A stretch of DNA of 64,000 nt from Hyphococcus sp. (GTDB taxonomy: Bacteria; Pseudomonadota; Alphaproteobacteria; Caulobacterales; Parvularculaceae): assembly GCA_028281665.1 (NCBI GenBank), contig JANQJK010000026.1, positions 1 through 64,000 on the forward strand, written 5' to 3'. The position numbers and the translations under genes were made by a program. The notes below the pieces were generated by a model, which saw nothing but the letters and a program-made list of their open reading frames with translations, did not search any database and was not told where the DNA came from. Numbering within the stretch: the stretch's first letter is position 1; the number at the start of each line of letters is the position of its first letter. Positions 16,201 to 24,077 of the stretch are shown in pieces.

Positions 16201-17063
16201 TTGAAACGAACCGGTTCGGCAAGTTCTTCCACGCCGGCGAGGCGGTCTCCGGCAACGAACTCTCCATTCGCGTCCAGCGAAACAAGATCGGTCAGGTTTG
16301 CAACGAGATCGGCGTCGATGCGGCCATAGGCGCCGATCAGCCCGTTCACCGTTATCAATGCACGCTCTGTGGGACTGTCCGCGTCTACTTCGATGAACAG
16401 AGGGCCGCCGAGATCGGCGAAGGCGGCGACGACGCCGTTCTCCTTCGAGGCGATTGTCGCATCGATGAATACGCGTTCGGCGTCCGGCGCCAGGCTCATC
16501 GCCAGGTCGATCGTGTCGGCGTCTCCGGCGCTGGTCAGATTGAGGCGGGCGTCGATGCGCCTTCCGCCCACGTCAACGGCGCCGACCCCGTCGACCCGGG
16601 CCGATACCCCGCCGAGGCTGCTTTGCAGATTGCTGATCTGAATGTCGCCGATGCGCAGGGACGGAAGTTCCTCCGGCAGTTCGATGGTGAAAAGATCTTC
16701 GTCGTCCGGCTGTTCCGGCGGTTCGCGCAGGATTGCGCCGCCATCGATGACAAGCGAGACAATCTCGATATCGCCCGTGATCAATCGCAGCGGGCGCCAG
16801 CGCAATTCGGCGTTGTCGATCCTCGCCCACGGTTCGCCCGCGTCCGAGAGAACGAGACTGTCGATGATGACGTGATTGGGCAGGGCGCCGCGAAGCGTGG
16901 TGATTTGCGCTTCCCCGCCAAGTTCGCTTTCGATGGCGTCCTCCGCGCGGTCTGCGATGAAGGCGCGGCCGGGGGGCGTGTAAAGAATTGCGACGACGCC
17001 GATAATTCCCATGAGGATGAAACAGACGGCGGCAAGCGAGGATATGCGAAGCAAGCGGGACAT
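13278..17063 (-). CDS. tamB: Translocation and assembly module subunit TamB (AsmA/DUF490 family)
   Basis: 1261 residues. One N-terminal membrane anchor (about 10-30, SLAAVCFILMGIIGVVAIL) precedes a very long beta-rich periplasmic region and the conserved C-terminal DUF490 domain (about 900-1261; IRGRGLDSEW, GSMRLRRGTIDFSGRRFDIARG, ALVLFGKPADEL, TGLDMLNFDID). TamB spans the periplasm and works with TamA in outer-membrane protein or lipid transport. Its ATG overlaps the tamA stop as ATGA, so the two are translationally coupled. A very long frame on the opposite strand is a shadow. Confidence 0.93.
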   Translation of the reverse strand: MSRLLRISSLAAVCFILMGIIGVVAILYTPPGRAFIADRAEDAIESELGGEAQITTLRGALPNHVIIDSLVLSDAGEPWARIDNAELRWRPLRLITGDIEIVSLVIDGGAILREPPEQPDDEDLFTIELPEELPSLRIGDIQISNLQSSLGGVSARVDGVGAVDVGGRRIDARLNLTSAGDADTIDLAMSLAPDAERVFIDATIASKENGVVAAFADLGGPLFIEVDADSPTERALITVNGLIGAYGRIDADLVANLTDLVSLDANGEFVAGDRLAGVEELAEPVRFNFTLQDEKRGGRITINRILSAAGALSGDINWAGLRDNDNSLNADLRFAAAEGYRPDIQAYLGRDITLGARLQRRRGDYAIDLELRGDGLEAAITEASTDLQNVIAGELSASIAPPGGLLSEPARVAARLSVDLNDKASLRAVELYAGEDFSAEGAADYVFNDETLRFDGDVEIGPAFISKLAPSFNPQGPVTGSIDAAGAADLFTLTARVETPDVEIGDDIAPAFAADIALSGLPMLPTGEITAAALEGDGKFAATLRSSQTGRIAVPSISYSGAGFSLAGAGAYNPQTQSGDIDLTYEGGDEATPWPGVIVAGAFKAKGDYARDGRRTDLSLTSEMLRVNTAFIDGLALNAAGPPDAIEASLSARRLLVTGDTPATDVSAAAIIDPTTDLKIRLTELEATLADNVARLLEPGVITMADGVALDNIRLGWSRRGRIAIDGAFSDTRWQGVLDLTDINIPQTDGRATMKLTLDTDAPEPAAGAFTLQSLISDEEASISGNLNWDGKRFVLSSLPDTDALDMRLALPATLSRAPKLAVQTDGDIEGFIRYDGAIEPFAAFMPPELQTLEGFLAVNFTVSGTTENPSLAGIAEITDGAYTELRSGLSIAGLHTRADANVSVNGSTISFSGGARGSGQTGDDTITIGGAMTLADISSIDLDINLDNAALSAYPVNTVRADGAIKIAGAINDIAATGALTVRELDAEIITPETTGLVPIEVVNIDEIENGAAFEPAAKASTMSYDINISANDRIFIRGRGLDSEWSAAVRAVSIKGAPVILGSMRLRRGTIDFSGRRFDIARGVITFDRLSPNNPILDIRAELETSEGVTATIEISGRAQEPSIELNSTPDLPDEDIMALVLFGKPADELTAFESLQTAQALASIGGIGPFGGAGVTGSIRRATGLDMLNFDIDPENGGGSLTVGKYVADGLFVSATQDAQGKGGAVIVEYEITDNISVETEVRQDGDQTVSANWKKDF

Positions 17064-18808
17064 CAGAATGGCTGTCCCAGAGCAATGTAGATCTGAAAGT
17101 CCCGGTCGCTTGCGCGTCCGTTCAATGGGAAGGCCGCGTCGATACGGATCGGGCCGATCGGCGTGAAGTAGCGGACGCCGCCCCCATAGCCGACGAAGAA
17201 CCGTTCCTTGAAGTCGGGCAGGGGCGAGGCCATCACCGTGCCGGCGTCAACGAAACCGACAAGCTGGATCTCGTCCGTGACCATGCCGCGCAATTCCGTA
17301 CCGCCGATTGCATAGGAGCGCCCGCCGATGGGCGTATTGTCCGCATCGAGCGGGCCCGCTTCCTGAAAACCGAAGCCGCGCACCGTGCCGCCCCCGCCGA
17401 CGAAGAAGCGTTTGTTGGCCGGCAGGTCGAGAAGGCTGTTGCCGAACGTGGCGCCAAGGCCGGCGCGCGCGGCGAGGGTGAACCGGTCCTCATCGCCGAA
17501 GAAAAGACGATAGCGGCCGGAGAGTTCCGACTGCGTGAAAGTTTGCGTGCCGGTATAGGGCGTGACCGTCAGCGATGCGCGAACGCCCCTCGTCGGTTCA
17601 AGAAGATCGTTCTCTGAATCCCACAGGACCGAAAGCGGGGCGGATACAAAGTAGGTCCGTTCTTCTGAGTCATCGGTTTCGACTTTCGACGTTTCGAGCG
17701 CCACGCCGGCGCGGGTTTCCAGCCGGTCGTCAAGCCAGTCCTTGGCGAGCCCGCTCGCAAGCCGCAGGGACCGGGCGTCAAATGCGTCGGTCGTTTCGTT
17801 GGAGAAGCCCACATTGGCGAAAGCAAATCCCGGCAATCTCGGAAAGGGTTTGCGGGCCGTGAAATCGATCGACTGTTCGATTTCCGATCCGCGCAGCTCA
17901 ATGCGCAGATTTTCGCCGCGCCCGGCGATATTGCGGTTTTCGAAAAAGATGCGCCCGCCGGGGCCTTCGGTGGTGGACCAGGAAACGCCGGCGCCGATGG
18001 TGCGGCGTTTTCGTTCCTCAAGGTTGACGATGATTGGCGCGTCGCCGGCCTCGTTCGGCGCGCCCGGCGCGACGCTGATGGAGGAAAAGAGGCCGGTTTC
18101 GCCGAGGCGGTCGCGGAATGCAACAATCCTGGCGCGTTCATAGTCGGCGCCGGTCTCCCAGGTTTTGAGTTTTGCGATGTAGTCTTCGTTGGTTTTTTTA
18201 AGGCCGTCGATATTGATGTCGCCGAAGCGCGCTTTCGGACCGCTCTCGAAGACGAAGATCGCCGAGGCCTCAGCCGTGTCGGGCAGGGCGATAGCCCGCC
18301 GGCCGGCGATCTCGGCCGATGGATAGCCGGTGTCCCACAGATGGTTCAGGAAGCGGATCTGCACATCGCGAATATCTGCGCCGGCCGCGGACCCGCTGGC
18401 CTCGATTTTCGCCGCCTCAAGGGTTGTGGGCCGGTCGTCTCCGTCATCTCGATAGAGGATCTCGTATTCGGTGATGCGAAACCTGGGGCCGGTTTCCACG
18501 GTGAACGCCACGAGCGGCTTGTCGCCGTTTTCCGGTCGCTCGACTGTGAACGCGACCGTTCCGAGATAGTACCCGGCGGCCGTAAGCGCTTCATCGAATG
18601 CGTCGGCGTCGCGTCGCGCGGCCCGGCGCAGGGCGGCAACGGTCGGATACTCCCGCAGGCCCTTTTTCAGATCGGAGATAATGTTGAGCTTTTCAGCAAG
18701 GGCGTCGTCTACGCCACGGATTTCCACCCGATAGGAATCGGCGGCCTGCGCCGCCGCTGAAAACGCCAGCAGCGAATACGCGGCGCCAATCAGCAATCGG
18801 CGAATCAT
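17063..18808 (-). CDS. tamA: Outer-membrane translocation module TamA (BamA/Omp85 family)
   Basis: 581 residues from ATG 18808. Signal peptide MIRRLLIGAAYSLLAFSAAAQA, then POTRA repeats (for example YRVEIRGVDDALAEKL, FRITEYEILYRDDG, ARFGDINIDGLKKTN), and a C-terminal Omp85 barrel with RFFVGGGGTVRGFGFQEAGP (the VRGF/Y lid-lock motif region) ending in GQPF with terminal Phe. It forms the outer-membrane half of the TAM complex with TamB encoded immediately downstream. The frame is open 10 codons further upstream, but the signal peptide starts at codon 11. Confidence 0.93.
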   Translation of the reverse strand: MIRRLLIGAAYSLLAFSAAAQAADSYRVEIRGVDDALAEKLNIISDLKKGLREYPTVAALRRAARRDADAFDEALTAAGYYLGTVAFTVERPENGDKPLVAFTVETGPRFRITEYEILYRDDGDDRPTTLEAAKIEASGSAAGADIRDVQIRFLNHLWDTGYPSAEIAGRRAIALPDTAEASAIFVFESGPKARFGDINIDGLKKTNEDYIAKLKTWETGADYERARIVAFRDRLGETGLFSSISVAPGAPNEAGDAPIIVNLEERKRRTIGAGVSWSTTEGPGGRIFFENRNIAGRGENLRIELRGSEIEQSIDFTARKPFPRLPGFAFANVGFSNETTDAFDARSLRLASGLAKDWLDDRLETRAGVALETSKVETDDSEERTYFVSAPLSVLWDSENDLLEPTRGVRASLTVTPYTGTQTFTQSELSGRYRLFFGDEDRFTLAARAGLGATFGNSLLDLPANKRFFVGGGGTVRGFGFQEAGPLDADNTPIGGRSYAIGGTELRGMVTDEIQLVGFVDAGTVMASPLPDFKERFFVGYGGGVRYFTPIGPIRIDAAFPLNGRASDRDFQIYIALGQPF

Positions 18809-19082
18809 TATCCTCAACACAGAAATCACCGCGGGCACGCAACCTGGTTTCTTCCAACCGAACGGAGGAGCTTCCGGTCATGCCGAGCTTTGCTCGTTAA
18901 GCGTTTGATCACCTTGTCACAAACTCGTTAACCGTGGGCTTCGAATTGGCGGATTTTGTGGCCTAAGCAGGGTTATTCGCCGATTCAATCAAGGGGCGGC
19001 GTCCGGCGGACCCGGCTTGCCTCGCCATTCTGGATTCGCGGCCCGGACTGCGCTAAGCGGGCGTTAGGTCTTTGTTAATGAA

Positions 19083-20216
19083 ATGGCAATCGGTCGATCT
19101 ATGGCTCACCCTCTGAGCGGCGCCAATATCGGAACCCTGGCGGGCGTGATCGGGCGCTCGGGCCTGCCGGCGAAACCGGTCGCCGGCGCCGGGATTGCGC
19201 TCGCTGCGCTCGGCCGCTGGCCGTTTTCCGTCGGCGAGAAACTGGTAATGGAGCAGCGCCTGCCGTCAATCGACGACATGCCGGCGCCGGTCTTTATTCT
19301 CGGTCACTGGCGGTCGGGTACGACGCATCTTTACAACGTCATGTGCCAGAGCGGCGAGTGGGGGTTCGTGCCGCCGGTGGCGACGGGTCTGCCGTGGGAT
19401 CTCTTTGGCCTGGCGAAGGCGTTTGAGCCGCTTCTCGAACGGGCGCTGCCGAAACACCGTTACATCGACAATATTCCGGTGACGCCCGAAAGCCCGCAGG
19501 AAGACGAAATCGCCATCGCCAATATGTCCGAGGCGTCGTTTTATCACGGCATCTATTTCCCGCGGAATTTTGCGGAAAATGTTCAGCGCGGCCTCTTCTT
19601 CGACGGCTGCTCGCCGGCGGACATTCGCAGCTGGCGGCGGCAGTTCGCTTATTTCCTGCGCAAGCTTTATCTCCATCAGGGTAAGAGACCGCTTCTCATC
19701 AAGAACCCGGTCTATACGGGTCGTCTCGCCATGTTGCGCGAAATGTTTCCGGGCGCGAAATTCGTTCACATTCACCGAAACCCGTATGACGTATTCCTCT
19801 CCATGCGGAATTTCTACGAGAAGTTGCTCAAGGAGTTCGCACTTCAGAGCTATGAGCATGTGGACATCGACGAAACGATCCTGTCGGTCTACGACCGGAT
19901 GATGCGGGCCTATGAACGCGATGCGGCGTCGGTGCCGGCGGAGCACTTGTTTGAATTGAGCTATGCGGAACTCGACGAGCAGCCGATGGCGGCGCTTGAA
20001 AAGACCTACAGTGCTCTTGGATTGCCCGGTTTCGACGCGTCGCACGGCGCGTTCGAGCGCTATCTCGCCTCGGTCAAAACGTTCAAGAAAAACAAATTCG
20101 CCTATTCCGATGAAGCCGCAAACAAGGTCGAAAGCCGCCTGCAACATTTCATCGAGAAATGGCGATATGCGCGGCCGGGCGCGAACCCTGAGCAAATAGA
20201 AGACAGTGCGGCGTAG
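19083..20216 (+). CDS. PAPS-dependent sulfotransferase family protein
   Basis: 377 residues. The 5'-phosphosulfate loop is FILGHWRSGTTHLYN (about 71-85). The 3'-phosphate-binding region is VHIHRNPYDVFLSMRNFY (about 228-245). The C-terminal part contains RYLASVKTFKKNKF. The family moves sulfate from PAPS to hydroxyls of carbohydrates or lipids. It opens a run of four tightly spaced genes: the next gene starts on a GTG inside its last codons. The acceptor is unknown. No PAPS synthesis genes are visible in the window. Confidence 0.85.
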   Translation: MAIGRSMAHPLSGANIGTLAGVIGRSGLPAKPVAGAGIALAALGRWPFSVGEKLVMEQRLPSIDDMPAPVFILGHWRSGTTHLYNVMCQSGEWGFVPPVATGLPWDLFGLAKAFEPLLERALPKHRYIDNIPVTPESPQEDEIAIANMSEASFYHGIYFPRNFAENVQRGLFFDGCSPADIRSWRRQFAYFLRKLYLHQGKRPLLIKNPVYTGRLAMLREMFPGAKFVHIHRNPYDVFLSMRNFYEKLLKEFALQSYEHVDIDETILSVYDRMMRAYERDAASVPAEHLFELSYAELDEQPMAALEKTYSALGLPGFDASHGAFERYLASVKTFKKNKFAYSDEAANKVESRLQHFIEKWRYARPGANPEQIEDSAA

Positions 20217-21246
20217 CCTTGCCGCCATTTGCGGACTGGCGCTCGCCGCCTGCGGACAGGGGGCGAACGAACCGTATTACGCGAGCAGCGATTGTCGGCG
20301 CATCGACTTAATCGATGAACGAACTGGCGTTCCCATTATCGGCGCAGAAGATATGGTGCTTGATGTGGACGGCGAGCGCCTCATTGTTTCCGCGTATGAT
20401 CGTCGCGCAACGGAGAAAGCGGCGAAAACCGCGTCGCCGCCGGAAGGAGGCGTTTACGCGATTGATGTTGGCGCGCTGTTCGATGCGCGAGGGACGGTTG
20501 CGGCGACGCCGCTCGTCGATCCGAAGGACTTCAAAAACGGGTTACGGCCGCACGGGCTTGACTACGCTGACGGAGAAATCGCGTTCATTAACCGCGGCTA
20601 TGTGCGGGACGAAAAGCGCTGGCGGATGAACCCGTCGGCGATTCGCATCGGCGCTGACGGCGAGATCTCGTCGCGAAGCGCTCATTGCGCCGCAAACGAC
20701 ATCGCCGTGGTCGGCGACGGTTACCTCTTGACCCGCGACCGTCGGGCATGCGGCGGCTTTCGCCGGTTTCTGGAAAGTGCACTCCGTCAAAAGTCGAGTG
20801 GCGCATACTTCGATGACGGCGCGGCGCTTGTCGATGACGTAGCTTTCGCCAACGGGGTTGCGGTTCTGGGCGACGGGTTCGCTGTGGCGGCGACGCGGGA
20901 GAACGCCGTGCACATTATTCGCACGGACGAGGACAATGCTTCGCGACAGTTCGTTGCGAAGGCGCCCGGCGCGCCGGACAATCTTTCGATAGCGGGCGAC
21001 GGCGCCATTATCGCGGCATTGCACCCCAATCTTTTCCGGCTGGCGCTGACTCGCAAGCTGGGGATCGGCAGGGCGGGCTCGCGCATTGTGCGAATCGATG
21101 CTGACACCGGCGAAACGGAGCTGTTGTTCGACGATCCCAAGGGCGCGCTGTTCAGCGCAGCTACGGTGGGCATTGCAACGGGGCGCGGGCTTGTGGCGGG
21201 GTCGGTTACGGATTCCGGCGCCCTTGTTTGCGAGAAGATTTCGTGA
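20206..21246 (+). CDS. Lipoprotein with beta-propeller-like domain
   Basis: 346 residues with GTG start at 20206, overlapping the sulfotransferase by 11 bases. The lipobox is LALAAC (Cys at residue 16). The mature part shows repeated strand patterns such as AEDMVLDVDGERLIVSAYDRR, GLRPHGLDYADGEIAFINR, ANDIAVVGDGYLLTRD and VDDVAFANGVAVLGDGFAVAATRENAVHIIR. These are typical of six-bladed propellers of the SMP-30/strictosidine synthase/paraoxonase kind. It may be a lactonase or sugar-acid hydrolase or a non-catalytic propeller. It is anchored to a membrane by lipid. Coupling to its neighbours suggests shared function. Confidence 0.7.
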   Translation: MRRSLAAICGLALAACGQGANEPYYASSDCRRIDLIDERTGVPIIGAEDMVLDVDGERLIVSAYDRRATEKAAKTASPPEGGVYAIDVGALFDARGTVAATPLVDPKDFKNGLRPHGLDYADGEIAFINRGYVRDEKRWRMNPSAIRIGADGEISSRSAHCAANDIAVVGDGYLLTRDRRACGGFRRFLESALRQKSSGAYFDDGAALVDDVAFANGVAVLGDGFAVAATRENAVHIIRTDEDNASRQFVAKAPGAPDNLSIAGDGAIIAALHPNLFRLALTRKLGIGRAGSRIVRIDADTGETELLFDDPKGALFSAATVGIATGRGLVAGSVTDSGALVCEKIS

Positions 21247-22229
21247 GCGGCGTTACGCTCGTCACCGGCGGGGCGGGGTTCGTCGGCAAGGAACTCGTGC
21301 GCCTTTTGCGCCAACGGGGCGAGACCGTGCGGTCTTTTGATCTGGCCGCGCCGGCGGCCAAGGACGACGTGCAGGGATCGATTACCGACGCTCACGCCGT
21401 CGCCGAAGCGATGGAAGGCGTCGGATCCGTTTTCCACCTTGCCGGCAACGCACAGTTATGGGCGAAGGATGAAACCGTCTTTGACGAGGTCAACCGTCGC
21501 GGTACGGAGATTGTTATCGGTGCGGCGGTCGGGGCGGGCGTTCGTAAGTTCGTGCATTGCTCCAGCCTGACGACGCTGGTTGGCGAAAAAACGCCTGTCG
21601 GCGCGACGACTGCTGACGAATCCGTGCGCCATGAGCCGGACGACATGCTTGGCGCCTATCCACGCTCGAAGCTGGAAGCGGAACGTATCGTTGAAGCCGC
21701 CGCGGCAAACGGGCTGGACGCGGTCATCGCGCTGCCGACGGAACCGTTGGGCCCCGGCGATACTGCGCTGACGCCGCCGACAAAAATGATCCTCGATTTC
21801 GCCAATGGCGCGACGCCGGCTTACATGGATTGTGTCCTGAATTTCGTGCCTGCGGGGAGTATCGCGGAAGGCCTGATTGCCGCGCGGGACCATGGCGCGC
21901 GCGGCGAACGATATCTATTGGGCGGAGAAAACACGCCCATGGCTTCTTTGCTTGCCGAAATCGAGAAGATCACCGGCGTCGCGGCGCCAAAAACCAGAAT
22001 GCCTTACTGGGTCGCGCTCGCCGCCGGCGCAGTCGATACGAAACTCGTTTCGGCGATTACGGGCAAACCGCCGAAAGCGCCGCTCACAGGCGTGCGGCTC
22101 GCCGGCCGACAAGTCTGTTTCTTCAGCGACAAGGCCGCAAAGCGCCTTGGCTGGAAGGCGGCGGACTGGCGCCCGGCGCTGCGTGCGGCGATCGACTGGT
22201 TTGCCGCTGAAGGGCTACTGCGCAAATAG
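21243..22229 (+). CDS. NAD(P)-dependent epimerase/dehydratase (extended SDR)
   Basis: 328 residues from GTG 21243, which overlaps the preceding TGA as GTGA. Rossmann motif TLVTGGAGFVGKELV at the N-terminus, then HLAGNAQLW, and catalytic YPRSK (YxxxK, about 140) with upstream HCSSLTTL. The family includes 3-beta-hydroxysteroid dehydrogenases, dihydroflavonol reductases and the hopanoid-associated epimerase HpnA. Similarity to HpnA is possible but I cannot separate these by eye. A longer TTG start at 21228 is less likely. Confidence 0.82.
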   Translation: MSGVTLVTGGAGFVGKELVRLLRQRGETVRSFDLAAPAAKDDVQGSITDAHAVAEAMEGVGSVFHLAGNAQLWAKDETVFDEVNRRGTEIVIGAAVGAGVRKFVHCSSLTTLVGEKTPVGATTADESVRHEPDDMLGAYPRSKLEAERIVEAAAANGLDAVIALPTEPLGPGDTALTPPTKMILDFANGATPAYMDCVLNFVPAGSIAEGLIAARDHGARGERYLLGGENTPMASLLAEIEKITGVAAPKTRMPYWVALAAGAVDTKLVSAITGKPPKAPLTGVRLAGRQVCFFSDKAAKRLGWKAADWRPALRAAIDWFAAEGLLRK

Positions 22230-22286
22230 GTTTCTTCGCTGTGCGCTTTGCGCGATGATGGGTCGACCGCAATTGGGGAAGTGCTC

Positions 22287-23153
22287 ATGGCGGCGACGGA
22301 CGCCACGGATACGCGCGATATTTTGCAATGGCTGGACGGCCGGTCGTTCGATGACTGGCGCGAGCAGTTCGATCGCGACGGCTATATCACGTTTGATCGC
22401 GTGCTGTCGGAAGATACGCTTGCGGATGTCCGGAAAGGGCTGGCGCCTTATCTCGATGCGGATATTCACGGTCGCAATGAGTTTGAAGGCCGCGAAACGA
22501 ACCGAATTTATGCGCTGCTGGCGAAGAGCGAAATCTTCGCCGATCTCGTAGCCCATCCGCTGGCGCTTGCCTTTACGGAAGCCGATCTCGGCGCCGACTG
22601 CCTGTTGTCGGCCTGCCTGGCGATCAATCTTCATCCCGGTGAAACGCCGCAGCCCTGGCATTTCGACGACAGCCACTATCTTTGGCCGCGCCCGCGGCCG
22701 TCGCTTGGCGTCAGCACCTTCTGGGCCATTGACGACACCACCGAAGACAATGGCGCAACCGAGATCCTGCCGGGCAGTCATCTCTGGCCAGATGACATCA
22801 TTCCCGGCGCCGTTGGCGTTGACGATTTCGCGCGCGGCAAGGCGCGGGAGACCGACGCCGGCGCACGGCCCGACATCAAAAAAGCCGTGATGCCCGCCGG
22901 ATCGCTGATGCTGGCGAAAGGCACGCTCTGGCATCGCGGCGGCGCCAATGTTTCCGACGCGCCGCGCTTGATCATCACGCCGCAATATTGTCCGGGCTGG
23001 ACCCGGCAGCTCGAAAACATGGCGATTGCGGTGCCGCCGGAGATCGTGAAAACGCTGCCGAGGCGCGCCCGCGAATTGATCGGCTACTCGATCCACGCCC
23101 CCTTTATGGGCTATGTGGACGGGCGCCATCCGGAGCGCGCGCTGGGGCTATGA
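22287..23153 (+). CDS. Phytanoyl-CoA dioxygenase (PhyH) family Fe(II)/2-oxoglutarate oxygenase
   Basis: 288 residues from ATG 22287, which has GGGGAAG 8 bases upstream. Iron-binding triad: HFDDSH (HxD, about 136-141) and a distal His in LWHRGGANVSDAPRL, with Arg as the probable 2-oxoglutarate ligand. DRDGYITFDRVLS near the N-terminus is typical of the family. These enzymes hydroxylate lipids and small natural products. It follows the SDR by 57 bases and closes the sulfotransferase / propeller / SDR set. Together these suggest a tailoring pathway (oxidation, redox change, sulfation) for an unknown lipid or metabolite. Confidence 0.85.
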   Translation: MAATDATDTRDILQWLDGRSFDDWREQFDRDGYITFDRVLSEDTLADVRKGLAPYLDADIHGRNEFEGRETNRIYALLAKSEIFADLVAHPLALAFTEADLGADCLLSACLAINLHPGETPQPWHFDDSHYLWPRPRPSLGVSTFWAIDDTTEDNGATEILPGSHLWPDDIIPGAVGVDDFARGKARETDAGARPDIKKAVMPAGSLMLAKGTLWHRGGANVSDAPRLIITPQYCPGWTRQLENMAIAVPPEIVKTLPRRARELIGYSIHAPFMGYVDGRHPERALGL

Positions 23154-23228
23154 GACATTTCGTAGCGCCGGATTGAACACAAGCGCCTCCGGACCAATGT
23201 CGATAACGACAAGGGAGGACTCAAGAAC

Positions 23229-23702
23229 ATGCAATTCAAGCGCATTATCGCGGCAATCGATGTCGGCGACGATCTGGCTGAGAAAGTTTTAAAGGCGGCG
23301 CGTAGCCTGGCCTCGCGAGACGGCGCCGCGCTCGCGGCGGTTAGCGTCTGGCCGCCCCTTGCATCTGCGCCCGTCGGCGGCGGGGACGGCGGCGCCAGCG
23401 CGGCGGTGGCGTCACAGGCCGCCATCGAACAGCATCGCCTCGGTCGTCAGCGTTGTCATGATCAGTTGAGCGCGTTTGCCGCAAAGATCGCGCCCGACGC
23501 GGAAACGGTTATTCTCGATGGGGACGCAGGAGACGAAACGACCAAATATGCTGAAAAAAGCGGTGCGGATCTGATCGTCACCGGATCTCATCAACGGGGG
23601 TTCTGGGGATCGCTCATCCACGGGAGCGCATCGCGGGATCTCGTCAACGATGCGCCGTGCGCCGTCTTCATCGTCACGCGCCGATGCGCGGAAGCGATCT
23701 AG
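23229..23702 (+). CDS. Universal stress protein family (UspA) protein
   Basis: 157 residues, single Usp domain. The N-terminus KRIIAAIDVGDD is the family's first strand. The C-terminal nucleotide-binding signature is GSHQRGFWGSLIHGSASRDLVNDAPCAVFIV (given in parts: GSHQRG, then GSASRDL). An Ala/Gly-rich insertion lies at about 40-65. AGGAGG precedes the start. Cytosolic, probably ATP-binding. Monocistronic between the PhyH gene and a convergent small gene. Confidence 0.9.
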   Translation: MQFKRIIAAIDVGDDLAEKVLKAARSLASRDGAALAAVSVWPPLASAPVGGGDGGASAAVASQAAIEQHRLGRQRCHDQLSAFAAKIAPDAETVILDGDAGDETTKYAEKSGADLIVTGSHQRGFWGSLIHGSASRDLVNDAPCAVFIVTRRCAEAI

Positions 23703-23708
23703 GGCAAA

Positions 23709-23975
23709 TCAGGCGGCGAAACTCTGAGGGAAGTCGGCGCCCGCCGCCTTCGTGATCAGGACTTGCAGAATTGTTTCTCCGCCGACCGAAACCGCTTCGC
23801 CGGCTGCGTCAACGCCGTCCAGCGTTTTGCGTCCGATGGCGTTGCAGGCGTTCCACGCCTCCGGCTCGCTGTCGAAACCGTCGACATAAACAGTATTGAC
23901 GATTTCCGCAGCGTCCGCGTTCTCGCAATAAAGCGTCAGGTAATATGGGCCGGTTGGCTGGTAATGGTCGGTCAT
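23709..23975 (-). CDS. Small conserved-looking protein of unknown function
   Basis: 88 residues from the ATG at 23975 (MTDHYQPTGPYYLTLYCEN). The open frame extends 23 codons further without coding features. The sequence has a strand-rich N-terminus and a segment GETILQVLITKAAGADFPQ. There is no signal peptide, membrane segment or motif that I recognise. It is convergent with the Usp gene and lies beyond the 3' end of hpnB on the same strand (102 bases). Confidence 0.5.
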   Translation of the reverse strand: MTDHYQPTGPYYLTLYCENADAAEIVNTVYVDGFDSEPEAWNACNAIGRKTLDGVDAAGEAVSVGGETILQVLITKAAGADFPQSFAA

Positions 23976-24077
23976 GGCGTTCGCCTCATAACTAAGTCGG
24001 GCGCGAGTGAACGCGATTATGGTTAACGCCTCCTTGCCGTTCATCTGTACAAAGAAGAAAATATCGGCAAGGATTTG

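Noticed and set aside
14511-17090. 859-residue open frame on the plus strand
   Set aside because: It is antisense to tamB and has the Arg/Gly/Ala-rich composition of a high-GC shadow frame, while tamB has clear domains and operon structure.
19064-19078. CtrA-like site TTAG-N7-TTAA before the sulfotransferase
   Set aside because: One mismatch to the consensus and it ends only 4 bases from the start codon. Expected by chance at this frequency.
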